Shown: positions 12,219 to 25,796 of the stretch, piece after piece
Position numbering within the stretch: position 1 is the first letter of the stretch
How the letters are laid out: every line of letters starts with the position of its first letter
Source: Ecdyonurus torrentis
Lineage: Eukaryota; Arthropoda; Insecta; Ephemeroptera; Heptageniidae
Assembly: GCA_949318235.1 (NCBI GenBank)
Contig: OX439133.1
Coordinates: forward strand, 21,196,447-21,260,446
Length of the DNA: 64,000 bases
Direction: 5' to 3'
Notes under the pieces: model-generated
The model's input: only the letters and a program-made list of their open reading frames with translations
Told to the model about the DNA's origin: nothing
Databases searched by the model: none
Translations under genes and position numbers: made by a program

Positions 12219-12603
12219 TATGTATATACTAAAAATCATAAAAATCAAAAGTGCGATGCTACCTGAAAAACGGTTTTTAATTTTAATATGTAAATGTTTG
12301 ACCTCTACAGGTATTGAAGGTCAAAGGTCATGACCTCTGTAGAAAGGTCAACATTAGGGGTGTATGATACCATAAAAATATTTCCCCCATCAGATCACGT
12401 TTTCTTGGGTTACGGTCATTTTTAAGGTTACCTACGTGGTATGGCTGAATTTTGAATTACGGGTTTTTCGGGGAATTTTGAAATTTTCCAAAAAATAATT
12501 GCAGTTTGTTTCCTTCTACCCTAAGCCTGTTTGGACCATATAGGAATCAAATGTAACTTTAAAGGTTGGGTACGGTTTAGGTTTTTCGACTTATTTTTCA
12601 TGA

Positions 12604-14118
<1,515 letters not shown>

Positions 14119-14137
14119 AATATAAACTATAAAATTA

Positions 14138-14175
14138 TCAGACTTGGGCCGTAGTGACGTTACGTAATTTCACTA
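14138..14175 (+). mobile_element. Fragment of hAT-like left end
   Basis: The text CAGACTTGGGCCGTAGTGAC resembles the left tip of the element at 224-703 and then diverges into unrelated AT-rich sequence. No right end is visible nearby, so this is a truncated copy. Confidence 0.5.
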
Positions 14176-15302
14176 ATTTTTGTTTCGAGGAGTGGCTGGT
14201 GGAAAAAATAACCTGTCGATATTAAATTTTGACTGTTATTATTTTGGTTTAATCATACGTATATTTACTGAAATCCAACCAATAAGGTCAAATTTCACTA
14301 ATTACTTAGTATCACATAATAAGTAATTTATTATGATAATAGAAAGAAAAATCATCTTAAATTTATTTATTTTAAGTTGTTGCTTCGTCTTTCAGATTAA
14401 TTTTATTGCAATATTTTCTCTGTATCACTTAATTTCATCTCATTAACTATATTTTGGTCGGTTTTAAAATTCACATTCTTCAAATCGTATATTCTTACTT
14501 ACGAAATAGAAATCTCATCGTACAATAATTAAAAACGTATATACATCAATATGTTAGAAGATGTTTTTAATTCATTATATAAAAATTACAAAGAAAAAGA
14601 ATAAAAAATTAAAACAATAGTAAATAAATATGTTAACATAGATAATAAATTAACATTAAATATAATTATAATAATAAGAAAAAAAAATTAAACATTTTTA
14701 AAACTATATAAAATATAAAATTATTTAACGCAATAATAATATTTTTAAAATAGAGCAGACAAAAAAATATACTAATATAGAAATATTCAATAACAAATCT
14801 TGGGACTACCATTCTTGTTCAAAGATTTAAAGTATGCGCATGACGTCATATCTAATACATATGGATGATTGGATGCCATACTGGAGTAATGATTAACATT
14901 GCTCAACATAGTACAAACTTCGTATGTGGCTATTTTCTTTGAGAAATCGGTCAATTTCTCCTTATTAATTTCTTTCTCACATACTTGATATTCTAATGCA
15001 ACCTATTAAAAAATAAAAAAATAATCGTCATTATTCAAAAATAAGCATAAAGGAAAATACAATTTTTGAAAGGGCGAGGTTTCTAACCTAACCCCAACAG
15101 AAAACATCAATAAAATTATGATTAAATTCAAACCAATAAAAGTAACAAGTTGATGAAAGTATATGTAGAAAGAAAAAATAATCACGATATATATGTATTA
15201 AAAAAAAATGCATACAGCTATATTCTGGTCTATAAGCGGCAGTTATCGGAAAAGAAATAAATAGAAATTATAATAATAATTCTAAAGTAGATAAAAAAAT
15301 GT
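14176..15302. other. AT-rich repeat field with an R1 copy
   Basis: An R1 copy lies at about 14,815-15,010. The rest is AT-rich R2-like debris. No gene seen. Confidence 0.45.
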
Positions 15303-16970
15303 TAAAAGATGTTAACAGCATCAATGCTCTCAAAAATATTGATTCGTATTTTTTACTGGCAAATTGAGTCTTTTTCTTATACATACCATGTTCTTGAGTG
15401 ATTCAACATGACTTCGACTTTATCATAAAATATTTTAAATTTCAATATTTTTACTTAATTGTTGAGATCTCTTAAAAAAAGTATTTTAAATTTAGTTGAA
15501 GAATTTCGATGTGTGGTATCTATTTTGTATGGAATATGCTTAATGGTTCTCAGTAGAACATATTTGATTGACTTGTTAGTTGTTAAGCAATAGTAAGGTT
15601 ATTAGTTTATATTTATCATAAATTTTTGAAAACTATAAAAAAATAAATAAGTAAATAATTTTTAAACAACAATTGTACAAGTAAAAGTATTAATAACTAA
15701 CAATTTATTAAACATAACATTAATAATGTAAAAATATAACAAAATATTGCTCAACATAATAAAAATAGTATTGTAAATAAAATACATATTAAAACAGCAA
15801 TTATATTTAATCATAAATTAAAATAAATATGGAATTTAAACAATAACAGTATTCTGAGAAAAAAGCCCAGTAAATTATGGCGGATTATCTTTATGAACGC
15901 AATCAGCTACTGCGGGATTTGACTGAAAAGTTGTGAGGAAAGAAAATTCTCAATTATCACTTATAGGATGTTTGCATTCATGTTACGACGCCATGTTGGA
16001 TCACTTATAGGATGTTTGCATTAACATATAAATATTCGCCATATTGGAATACCGGTAAATAGAATGCATGGCAAGGTTTTAATAAATGCAAATAAGTTAT
16101 TTGAAATAACACGTGAAGTGTTGTATGAAATGTAGATGGGAATAATGTGATATTAAAAACATTATTTAGTTATCATTAAATCATAAATTATGATGAAAAA
16201 TATATATAAAAAAATTCTTCATTATTAATCAGGAATAAATTGATCCTCGGCTATCATTATTGCTTTACTGTTTTTAAAATCACGTCTTTTCTTTTCTCGT
16301 TTTATATTTTATGTTTTATAATTTTTACAACCTCTTTAATGCTATACAGTCCTGTGATTAAAAGACATGTAATCTAAAAAATGATTACCGTTTAAAGATG
16401 TACAATTATCATTGTCATTTTGATGTATTTATAATAAAATTACCAAAAAGTATATATTAAAAAATAAAATATTTTATAAGAAATAGGAATTATTTTATCA
16501 AAAATAACTTAATTAAAAAGTTATTAATAAATAAAAATATATTTAACAGTTAAAAAATATTTAATATTGTTTAACATGAAAATGATATTTTGGGTAATAA
16601 AAGATAAAAAAATAATAAATGAATTATTAAATTAAATACCAAATCTTAGTACTTCCAATCTTATTTGAGAAAATACTTAGTAAATTATTGCAATTTATCT
16701 TAAGGGAGGGAAATGAACTACTACGGGACTTGACTAACATGTTTTAAAGTAAGAAATTCTGAAATTTTGCTCAGTGGATAAGGTATCTTAATAAAAATAA
16801 TAATATTAAAGAATTGGGGGATCACTATGCTATATTTAAAGTATGATATTATGTCATATTTATATATCATAATATTATTATTAAAGTTTTAGTCTCATAA
16901 TCTTGAGTTTATGTTGGATATTTGATTGTAGAGTATTGGCATTCATGTTACGACGCCATGTTGTATCACT
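15303..16970 (+). repeat. Compound repeat unit K, copy 2
   Basis: It follows the same internal order as 6155-7860 and 51,950-54,510. It is clearly closest to the third copy: long stretches around 15,430-15,660 and 15,700-16,100 read almost base for base like 52,080-52,290 and 53,220-53,640. It lacks the non-LTR insertion found in copy 3, so it serves as an empty-site reference. Confidence 0.7.
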
Positions 16971-17645
16971 TATATGTTGTTTGCAATTATTTTACTATGT
17001 CTCACTGGATTATTTGTATGAATAAAAACATTAAAGTTGGTGAAAAGAATGCATACAGGAGATCTTTTATTGAACATTGTTATATGAAATCATCGATTTG
17101 TAAATTGTATGTTGTTTTGACGAAGCAGTGCAGTTCTGATCATATGGTGTGAGATCACTTTGCGTATATAAGGAATTTGCCTTTTTCTCACCCCAGTTGG
17201 TTATAATAATAGTATTATTATTATTTTCTTTTTTTTTTCTGTGTACCAGTTTAATACCCAATAAAGAATTATTATTATACAATATGTTAGTAAACACGAC
17301 TAACACGGGAGGTCAGGCATGCAGTCTATAGGAAAAGAAATATACCAAAAATATAAATATTGTCTATTTACTAAAAACATTTTGGTTTCTCCAAAAAATT
17401 TGGGAGTTTGAAAGTTTTTTATTATATATTTTTTAGAGTTTCGAGGAGTGACTGGTAATAAAAATGACCTGTCATTCCTGTCAATATATATATTTTTATT
17501 GTTATGTTGTTTAATCATTCGTACTATATGTACAGAAATCCAACCAAGATATCGGTTAAATTTTTATTAATTAAATAGTATTACACATTAAGGCGGGAAA
17601 TACTATTTATATTTTATAAATTACGGAGCTTTTTCTTACTAACAC
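16971..17645. other. AT-rich non-coding stretch
   Basis: No gene seen. Short frames across it lack any recognisable domain and have no codon-use signal distinct from the surroundings. Confidence 0.4.
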
Positions 17646-17978
17646 TTAAGGGAGTAGGGTAATGACCTTATATTTAAAGAACTAGAAGATTTTTGGGTCA
17701 AAATTTGGTGTCATTGTGTAGCTAAGTGTCACACCTGGCCGTGATAAAAATTTCACAATGTTTGACCATCCCGAATAAAAGAAAACAAATATTGAAATTA
17801 ACATTGGGCCTTATGGGCTTAACATTTCAAAAAAATCATATAAAATTAATTTGCACGATGATCCCCCAAAATAGTTATATATTTGAAATTGTCTTAGCTT
17901 ATCATTTATGCAAAATTTCAGATTTTTTTGACGAGAAAGTTTGAGTCTAATGGCCGACGTCGGTCCCCAACTCCCTAA
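17646..17978 (+). mobile_element. MITE with TTAAGGGAGTAGGG-type ends, copy 2
   Basis: Begins TTAAGGGAGTAGGGTAATGAC and ends CGGTCCCCAACTCCCTAA. The interior shares GGTGTCATTGTGTAGCTAAG and TTTTTTTGACGAGAAA with the copy at 5049-5365. Non-coding. Confidence 0.7.
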
Positions 17979-18758
17979 AAAATTTCATTACATAAATTGA
18001 AATTAACTTTAGTTTCATTTTCACGATATTTATAATGAAAATACATAAAAGTTCTGAGATAAAGAGATAGATGTGAATTATTAAATATTTAATTATAGAA
18101 TAGATTTATTTATTTATAATAAAATTACAACATTTTAATAACAAAATATATTTTTAAGAAAGTAATTATAATTTTTAAAAATAATAAATATGCGTAAATA
18201 ATTTAATTAATGCAATAATATTAGAAAAATAATATTAAAATATTGTGCAACATGAAAATAATAATATTTAGAGCAAAACAGATAAAAAGCCAATAAAATT
18301 ACAAATAAAAATGAAATAACAAATCTTTGTTTTACCAAACTTTTTGTGCGATAAGCTTTAGTAAATTATAACCGGTAATCAAGACTAACTAGGGAGGAGA
18401 TGCATGCAGTCTTGAAACAAATAAAATAAAATATATATATTGTGTCTTTACTAAAAGCATTTTTTTTCTATAAACTTCCTAGCAGTTTTTCAAGCGATGT
18501 TTTAAAGTTTCGAGGAGTGATAAAAATGGACACTCAATACTTTTTTTTGATTGTTGGTATCAATGTTTAACCATTAATCATTCGATTATGTATATAAATC
18601 TAACCAAGATATGGGTTAAAATTTCATCAATTACATAGTATTACACATTAAGTCATATGAATACATATTTCACATTAATTCATCTATTATGATGACAAGA
18701 AAAATATTCTTAAATTAATGCGTTTCAAATCTTTTCTTTCGTATTTTATTTATTTTAA
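17979..18758. other. AT-rich repeat field left of the giant element
   Basis: R2-like debris, no gene. It ends at the 9-bp target duplication of the giant transposon. Confidence 0.45.
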
Positions 18759-18767
18759 TGTTTTCTC
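18759..18767. repeat. Left 9-bp target-site duplication
   Basis: TGTTTTCTC, repeated exactly at 51,332-51,340. With the inverted tips immediately inside, it defines the ends of the giant element. Nine bases is the typical Mutator-superfamily duplication length. Confidence 0.9.
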
Positions 18768-19990
18768 ATGTGATCCACACCAGCACGGCCATGTCGTCCG
18801 AATGAAATGAAACTTTGTAAAAAATTAGTGCTAAATTAGTGCTAATTTCTGCCGCTAACCCGAGAATTTGTGCTATCACGATAACGGAGTTATTTAAGAA
18901 AAATAGGTGGCCGTGCTGGCGTGGATCCACGTCAGCACGGCCAACCTAGATTTTGATATTTTTGAGATTTTTCTTTTGCCAAAAATTAGTGCTCAATTAG
19001 TGCTAATTTGTGCCACTAATCCGAGTATTGGTGCTATCACGGTAACAGAGTAATTAGAAAAAATATGTGGCCGTGCTAGCGTGGGTCCACATCGGCACGG
19101 CCATCCCCTTCAAATTAATTTTCATCAGAATTTTATGGAGCAAAAATTTAGTGCTCAATTAGTGCTAATTTCTGCCGCTAACCCGAGAATTAGTGCTATC
19201 ACGTTAACAAAGTTATTCATATTTTTTTAAAAATGGTTGGCCGTGCTGACGTGGATCCACGCCAGCACGGCCAATCCCTTTCAAATTATTTTTTTCAATA
19301 TCACATAATGTCAAAAATTAGTGCTGAATTAGTGCTACAACATGGTACAAAAATCATATATCTATCGTTATTGATAATCAAAATATTCACATTTGCAAGT
19401 TTTTAAAAAATTATGTAAAGCAAAAAATATATAAAAATATTATACGAAATAATCCAAATAAATTAACATACATTTTCTACTTAATAATTAAAGGAAAAAT
19501 TAATAATTTTAACATTTAAAGATACATTAAATTTTATGGAAACGTAAAGTGAGAAATAATAATAAGTGCTTTATTAAAAAATATCACGAGGCTAGAAAAA
19601 AAAAAAAAAAAAAAAGTAAATACATAAATTACTTCGATATTTTTTACCATCAAAATTATGATTTTTTTTATCTACACCTTTTTCTGTTTTGCTGTACTTC
19701 TAAGCGATACTTCTAAAAACACAACATAGAAATGAAACTCGCTTGCAACGTACAATTCTCAATTGTGAATAATTATCTTTTTACTCATACTAAAAAAAGG
19801 TGCAAATTAAAAAATAAAAAAGTTATAAAAACTAGTGCGAATAAAAAATTCATAGTTCAATATATAAAAATAAATATAAAAAGTAATAATCACTTACAAT
19901 TTTTATTTCTGCTAGTGAAAAAAACATTTTTTTGTACTTATTTTAAGAACAAAAAAAAAAGAAGAAAATAATGAAAAATATTTAAAAATA
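18768..19990 (+). repeat. Left terminal inverted repeat (modular palindromes)
   Basis: Reverse complement of about 50,095-51,331. The outer ~600 bp is a module repeated three times: doublets of TTAGTGCT, a CTAACCCGAGAA-type core, GTGCTATCACG.TAAC, then a ~34-bp palindrome GGCCGTGCTG...CAGCACGGCC. The palindromes lie near 18,909, 19,069 and 19,238, and the very tip is a half palindrome. Such reiterated palindromes are plausible transposase-binding sites. The inner part carries an AT-rich block beginning ATGAAACTCGCTTGC at 19,732. Confidence 0.9.
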
Positions 19991-21560
19991 AATGCGAATA
20001 GAAAATTACTAGCTTAAAAAATAAAAATAAATATAAAAATTAATAATCACTTGCAATTTTAATTTCTGCTAGCGAAAAAAAATTTTTTTTGTACTTACTT
20101 TATGAAAAAAAAATTAAATAAGCAGAAAATAATGAAAAGTATTTTAAAATGAATGCGAATAGAAAATTTCTAGCTTAAAAAATCAAAATAAATATAAAAA
20201 TTAATAATCAATTACAATTTTATTTTCTGCTAGTTATAAAACATTTTTTTGTACTTATTTGGTAAACCAAAAAAAAAAAAAGAAAAAAAAAAGGGACGAA
20301 AATCATCAAAAATATTTAAAAACGAATGCGAATAGAAAATAACTAGCTTAAAAAATTAAAATAAATATAAAAGGTAATAATCACTATCAATTTTAATTTC
20401 TGCAAGCGAAATAATTATTTTTATGTAGTTATTTTATGAGAAAAAAAAAAGGTTTTCACGTAAAATATGTAAAAGTGCATGCGAATAGAAAATGACTAGC
20501 TTAAAAAATAAAAATAAATATAAAAATTAATAATCACTTGCAATTTTAATTTCTGCTAGCGAAAAAAAAATTTTTTTTGTACTTACTTTATGAAAAAAAA
20601 AATTAAATAAGCAGAAAATAATGAAAAGTATTTTAAAATGAATGCGAATAGAAAATTTCTAGCTTAAAAAATCAAAATAAATATAAAAATTAAAAATCAA
20701 TTACAATTTTAATTTCTGCTAGTTATAAAACATTTTTTTGTACTTATTTGGTAAACCAAAAAAAAAAAAAAAAGAAAAAAAAAAGGGACGAAAATCATCA
20801 AAAATATTTAAAAACGAATGCGATAAGAAAGTAACTAGCTTAAAAAATTAAAATAAGTATAAAAGGTAATAATCACTATCAATTTTAATTTCTGCAAGCG
20901 AAATAATTATTTTTATGTAGTTGTTTTATAAGGAAAAAAAAAGGTTTTCACGAAAAATATGTAAAAGTGCATGCGAATAGAAAATGACTAGCTTAAAAAA
21001 TAAAAATAAATATAAAAATTATTAATCACTTGCAATTTTAATTTCTGCTAGCGAAAAAAAAAATTTTTTTTTTGTACTTACTTTATGAAAAAAAAAATTA
21101 ACTAAGCAGAAAATAATGAAAAGTATTTTAAAATGAATGCGAATAGAAAATTTCTAGCTTAAAAAATCAAAATAAATATAAAAATTAATAATCAATTACA
21201 ATTTTAATTTCTGCTAGTTATAAAACATTTTTTTGTACTTATTTGGTAAGCCAAAAAAAAAAATAAAAAAAAAAAAAGAGACGAAAATCATCAAAAATAT
21301 TTAAAAACGAATGCGAATAGAAAATAACTAGCTTAAAAAATTAAAATAAATAAAAAAAAGTAATCGTCACTTACAATTTTTTTTCTGCTAATGGAAAAAA
21401 CTTTTTTTTTGTACTTATTTTATGAATAAAAAAAGAGCCGAAAATCATGAAAAATATTAAAAAATGAATGCGAATAGAAAATACACTAGCCTTAAAAATG
21501 AAAATAAATATAAAAAGTAATAATCACATATAATTTTAATTTCTGCTTTGGAAAAAATGT
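19991..21560 (+). repeat. Left subterminal W array (~165-bp units)
   Basis: About ten units, each with GCGAATAGAAAAT, ACTAGCTTAAAAAAT, AATAATCACTTGCAATTTTA and TTTCTGCTAGCG. Unit starts near 19,993, 20,154, 20,330, 20,483, 20,643, 20,819, 20,975, 21,136, 21,314 and 21,470. Distinct unit variants recur about every 485 bp, so there is a three-unit higher-order period. The right end carries the same array in reverse with ~45 units. Confidence 0.9.
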
Positions 21561-22657
21561 TATTTGTTAAACATGTGTAACAAAAAATAAGTTTATTAAA
21601 AAAAATAGATATCTTTATTCTTTCTCTACAGTATTCAAAAACTATTTGTGCTAAGGAGAAAAAAGGTAAATAAAACTGAATATTTAGAAAATATAAAGAT
21701 TTAAAATTGTGCTGGTGTTTTTACATAAGTTTCACTATTAAAGAGAGAAAAAATTAGTAATTATATTACAAAAGTTAAATAAATATTATATCGCCTACAA
21801 TTTTTTTTGAAATTGTTAGTTCTCTGGTCTTTTTGAGTACCAACATTTTTTTTTTATATTTCTAAGCGGTTTAACAATTATTAATAATTTTAAATATAAT
21901 ATGAAAATTTCTTTTGATTCAGTTAAAAATTTTTAACAAACACAAATTCATATCATTATACTTTTCAATATTCTTTTATATTATATTTTCTATTCTTAGC
22001 ACTTATTTTACCTGAATATTGTAAAGAATTAATACTGACATTTTTTTTCATTTTACCTTTTTTCTTTATTCTTTTTAATATTTTTAACGTGTTTTATACG
22101 TACCACATATTCTAATCACAATATATTGCAATTATTCTTAAATAAATATTTTTTCTCATTTATGCACGAATTATTTTTTAATTTACCAGCGATTAAGCTA
22201 TGTGTAATTTTATGTTAAAAAATAAGCTTAAATTCAAATTATAAAATTTTTTTAAAGTTCAACGTCTCAACCCATTTATTAAACCGTGAAAACCTACATA
22301 TCTACAAAGTCAATCTCGTTTTTATTTTTCCTGTTCAACACTAATATTTTCCTGAAAATTGTAAAAATAGAAAATGGAATTACTTTTTCAATTTTTCTTT
22401 TTTCCATTTTTAAATTAGTAATTAACTTTTTTATGCATGTTTTATACCCATACTAAATTCAAATCATTATGTATTATAAATATTCTATTTTTTTATCTTG
22501 TTTTTTTAAGCACTAACATGTTTCGATATTTTTCTAGCGATATAATATAGTTATTAAGTTCTAAATAATAAGTAGTAATTTTTTCAGGTTTTTTAAAATA
22601 TATCCAGCACAAATTCAAACCTCAATATGTTGCAAATCTTGTTTATATTTATAAATA
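21561..22657. repeat. V-type repeats, plus then minus orientation
   Basis: Loose repeats around the phrase GTATTCA...TTTGTGCTAAGGAGAAAA on the plus strand, then its complement (TTAGCACT..TTTTACCTGAATATTGTAAAG) further on. The same V family forms the 32.4-33.9 kb hairpin. No gene. Confidence 0.55.
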
Positions 22658-22870
22658 TCGATCTTCTTGCGTCAAGATGAAGCTACTACACTTTACAAAT
22701 TTCCGAAGAATGAACGATCTACACTTTACAAATTTGTGGCTACCTGGGGCTTCACCTACCTGTTTTATATAGCAGAAGCTTCAGGTAGCCACGACTTCGT
22801 AAAGTTTAGATCGTTCATTCTTCGGAAATTTGTAAAGTGTAGTAGCTTCATCTTGACGCGAGAAGATCGA
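22658..22870. mobile_element. Element D: 213-bp TA-target foldback
   Basis: Tips TCGATCTTCTTGCGTCAAG and its near-exact complement, bounded by TA on both sides. The two halves pair along almost the whole length, with a short loop near 22,760, so RNA or single strands would form a long hairpin. A (TA)n tract starts directly after the right TA. Confidence 0.85.
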
Positions 22871-22874
22871 TATG

Positions 22875-23005
<131 letters not shown>

Positions 23006-23037
23006 ATCCATTTTTACCTTTCTATAAGACAATGGAC

Positions 23038-23420
23038 TTTCACTCGCTGCTTGATATGACGATAAAATAACACAATACTAAAAACTTTTAACTTATGTAA
23101 GGTAATAAAAATACTCAATTCACAGTTTTTTAAAAAAATGTATACATAGCTATGTTATATTAAAACAAAGTTGTAACGTTTTCGAGGGCGTAAATAAAAG
23201 TATATTATTATTTTATATACTTCAAGATAGAAGGAGAAATCAAAAGAAGTATACACTTTTATATAAGCTCTCGAAAACGTTGCATTATTGTGTTACTATA
23301 AAATATATCATGTCTACTAGTATTTAAAAAAACTTTAATTTCAGTATTTTTATTAACTTATATAAGTGACAAGATTTTATTGTTGTGTTATTTTATCGCC
23401 AAATGAAGCAGCGAGTGAAA
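23038..23420. mobile_element. Element E: 383-bp inverted-repeat foldback
   Basis: The tips TTTCACTCGCTGC and GCAGCGAGTGAAA are perfect inverted repeats. Inner pairs include AACGTTTTCGAGGGC against GCTCTCGAAAACGTT. No frame, and I cannot define a clear target duplication. Confidence 0.75.
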
Positions 23421-24599
23421 AATATATAAATAAACATAAACAAGATTTGCAACATATTAACTTGTGAATTTTTGTTTCATATATTTCTATGAAAAGAGAA
23501 AAAATTATTACTTATTTTATAAATTTTAATAACTCTTATATCGCTGAAAAAATAACAAGAACATGTTTATGCCTCAATATAATAGGTTAAATGAAAAGAA
23601 TATTATTAAAATAATACCTAGTGATATGAATTTAGTATGGGTATAAAACATGCTTAAAAATAAGTAAACATTTAATTAATAATATTACTGAAATGAAAAA
23701 TAGAAAAATGGAAAAGATATATAACTTTTTTATCTTTACAATTAGTGCTAAATATAAGTGCTAAGAAGAGAAATAATTATTAAAAATGACTTTGAAAAGT
23801 TAAATGATTTGAATTTGTGCTTGTAAAAAACTTCAACTAAATCGGAAGAAATTTTTATAATACAGTATATTTAAAATAATTGTTAAATCGCTTAAAAATA
23901 TGAAGATAATGTTGGTGCACAAATAGAACAGAGCACTAACAATTTCTTTAAATTTTTAGGCATTTTAATATTAATTTAATTTTTAAATAATTACAAATAC
24001 TTTTTTCTATCTTTAACAGTTAAACTTGTATGTTCAATAACCAGCACATATTCAAATCTTTATATTTGACAATTATTCTTTTTTACTTGCCTTTGTTTCT
24101 TATTAGCATTAATACTTTTTAAAATACCGTAAAGAAAGAATAGAGATATCTACTTTTAAATTTTTTAAAACAAGTATAAAAGTAAACATTTTTTCGCAAG
24201 CAGAAATTGAAATAAAATGTGATTTTAACTTGTGGAAAACTTTTGATTTTTTAAAATATAAATTATTTATTTGCTTGCACTTTTAAATATTCTTTTTTAA
24301 ATATTGATGTTTTTTTTGTAATTTAGATATAAAATAAATATTTTTTCAACAACAAAAATAAAAAGTGCAAGTGGTTTTGACTTGTAATAAATCTTTTGAT
24401 TTCTTAAATTATGAATTATCTACTTTCTTGCTCTTTTAAATATTAAATTTATTTGCTTTTTTTGTTAACAATTTCAAAATTAGTACCTTTTTACAAGAAG
24501 AATTTAAAATGAAAAATTTTTTTTTTGATAATTGTATAGATTTTCTGCACAAATTTTAGGCTTTAGGCACGAATCAGCACTAATTTTTAAAGATTTAAA
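23421..24599. repeat. V and minus-oriented W repeats
   Basis: V-type units containing TTAGTGCTAA-like words (about 23,580-24,130), then about three degenerate W units on the minus strand (24,170-24,480; landmarks GCAAGCAGAAATTGA and TTGCTTGCACTTTTAAATATT). It ends in a CAGCACTAATTTTT word near 24,575. No gene. Confidence 0.55.

Positions 24600-25796
<1,197 letters not shown>

Larger units (their letters stand above)
9796..12603. mobile_element. Element A: palindromic TA-target foldback, split by B and C
   Basis: The left arm (9796-10,171) and right arm (12,221-12,603) are near-perfect reverse complements along ~375 bp. The tips are TCATGAAAAATAAGTCG and its complement, flanked by TA on both sides (9794-9795, 12,604-12,605). 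With the two insertions removed, A is a ~760-bp almost continuous palindrome that would fold into a long hairpin. TA duplication suggests a Tc1/mariner-type source of transposase. No coding frame. Confidence 0.8.

Noticed and set aside
19732..19971. 79-codon frame in the left inverted repeat, with the same protein at 50,153-50,368 (minus)
   Set aside because: Shared only because the inverted repeats are identical; the peptide is Lys/Asn/Phe-rich as expected from AT-rich sequence and runs into the W array.
19991..21560. W arrays as a CRISPR-like or centromeric satellite
   Set aside because: Units are contiguous ~165-bp repeats without unique spacers, tied to transposon ends in mirror orientation; this is a eukaryotic transposon array.
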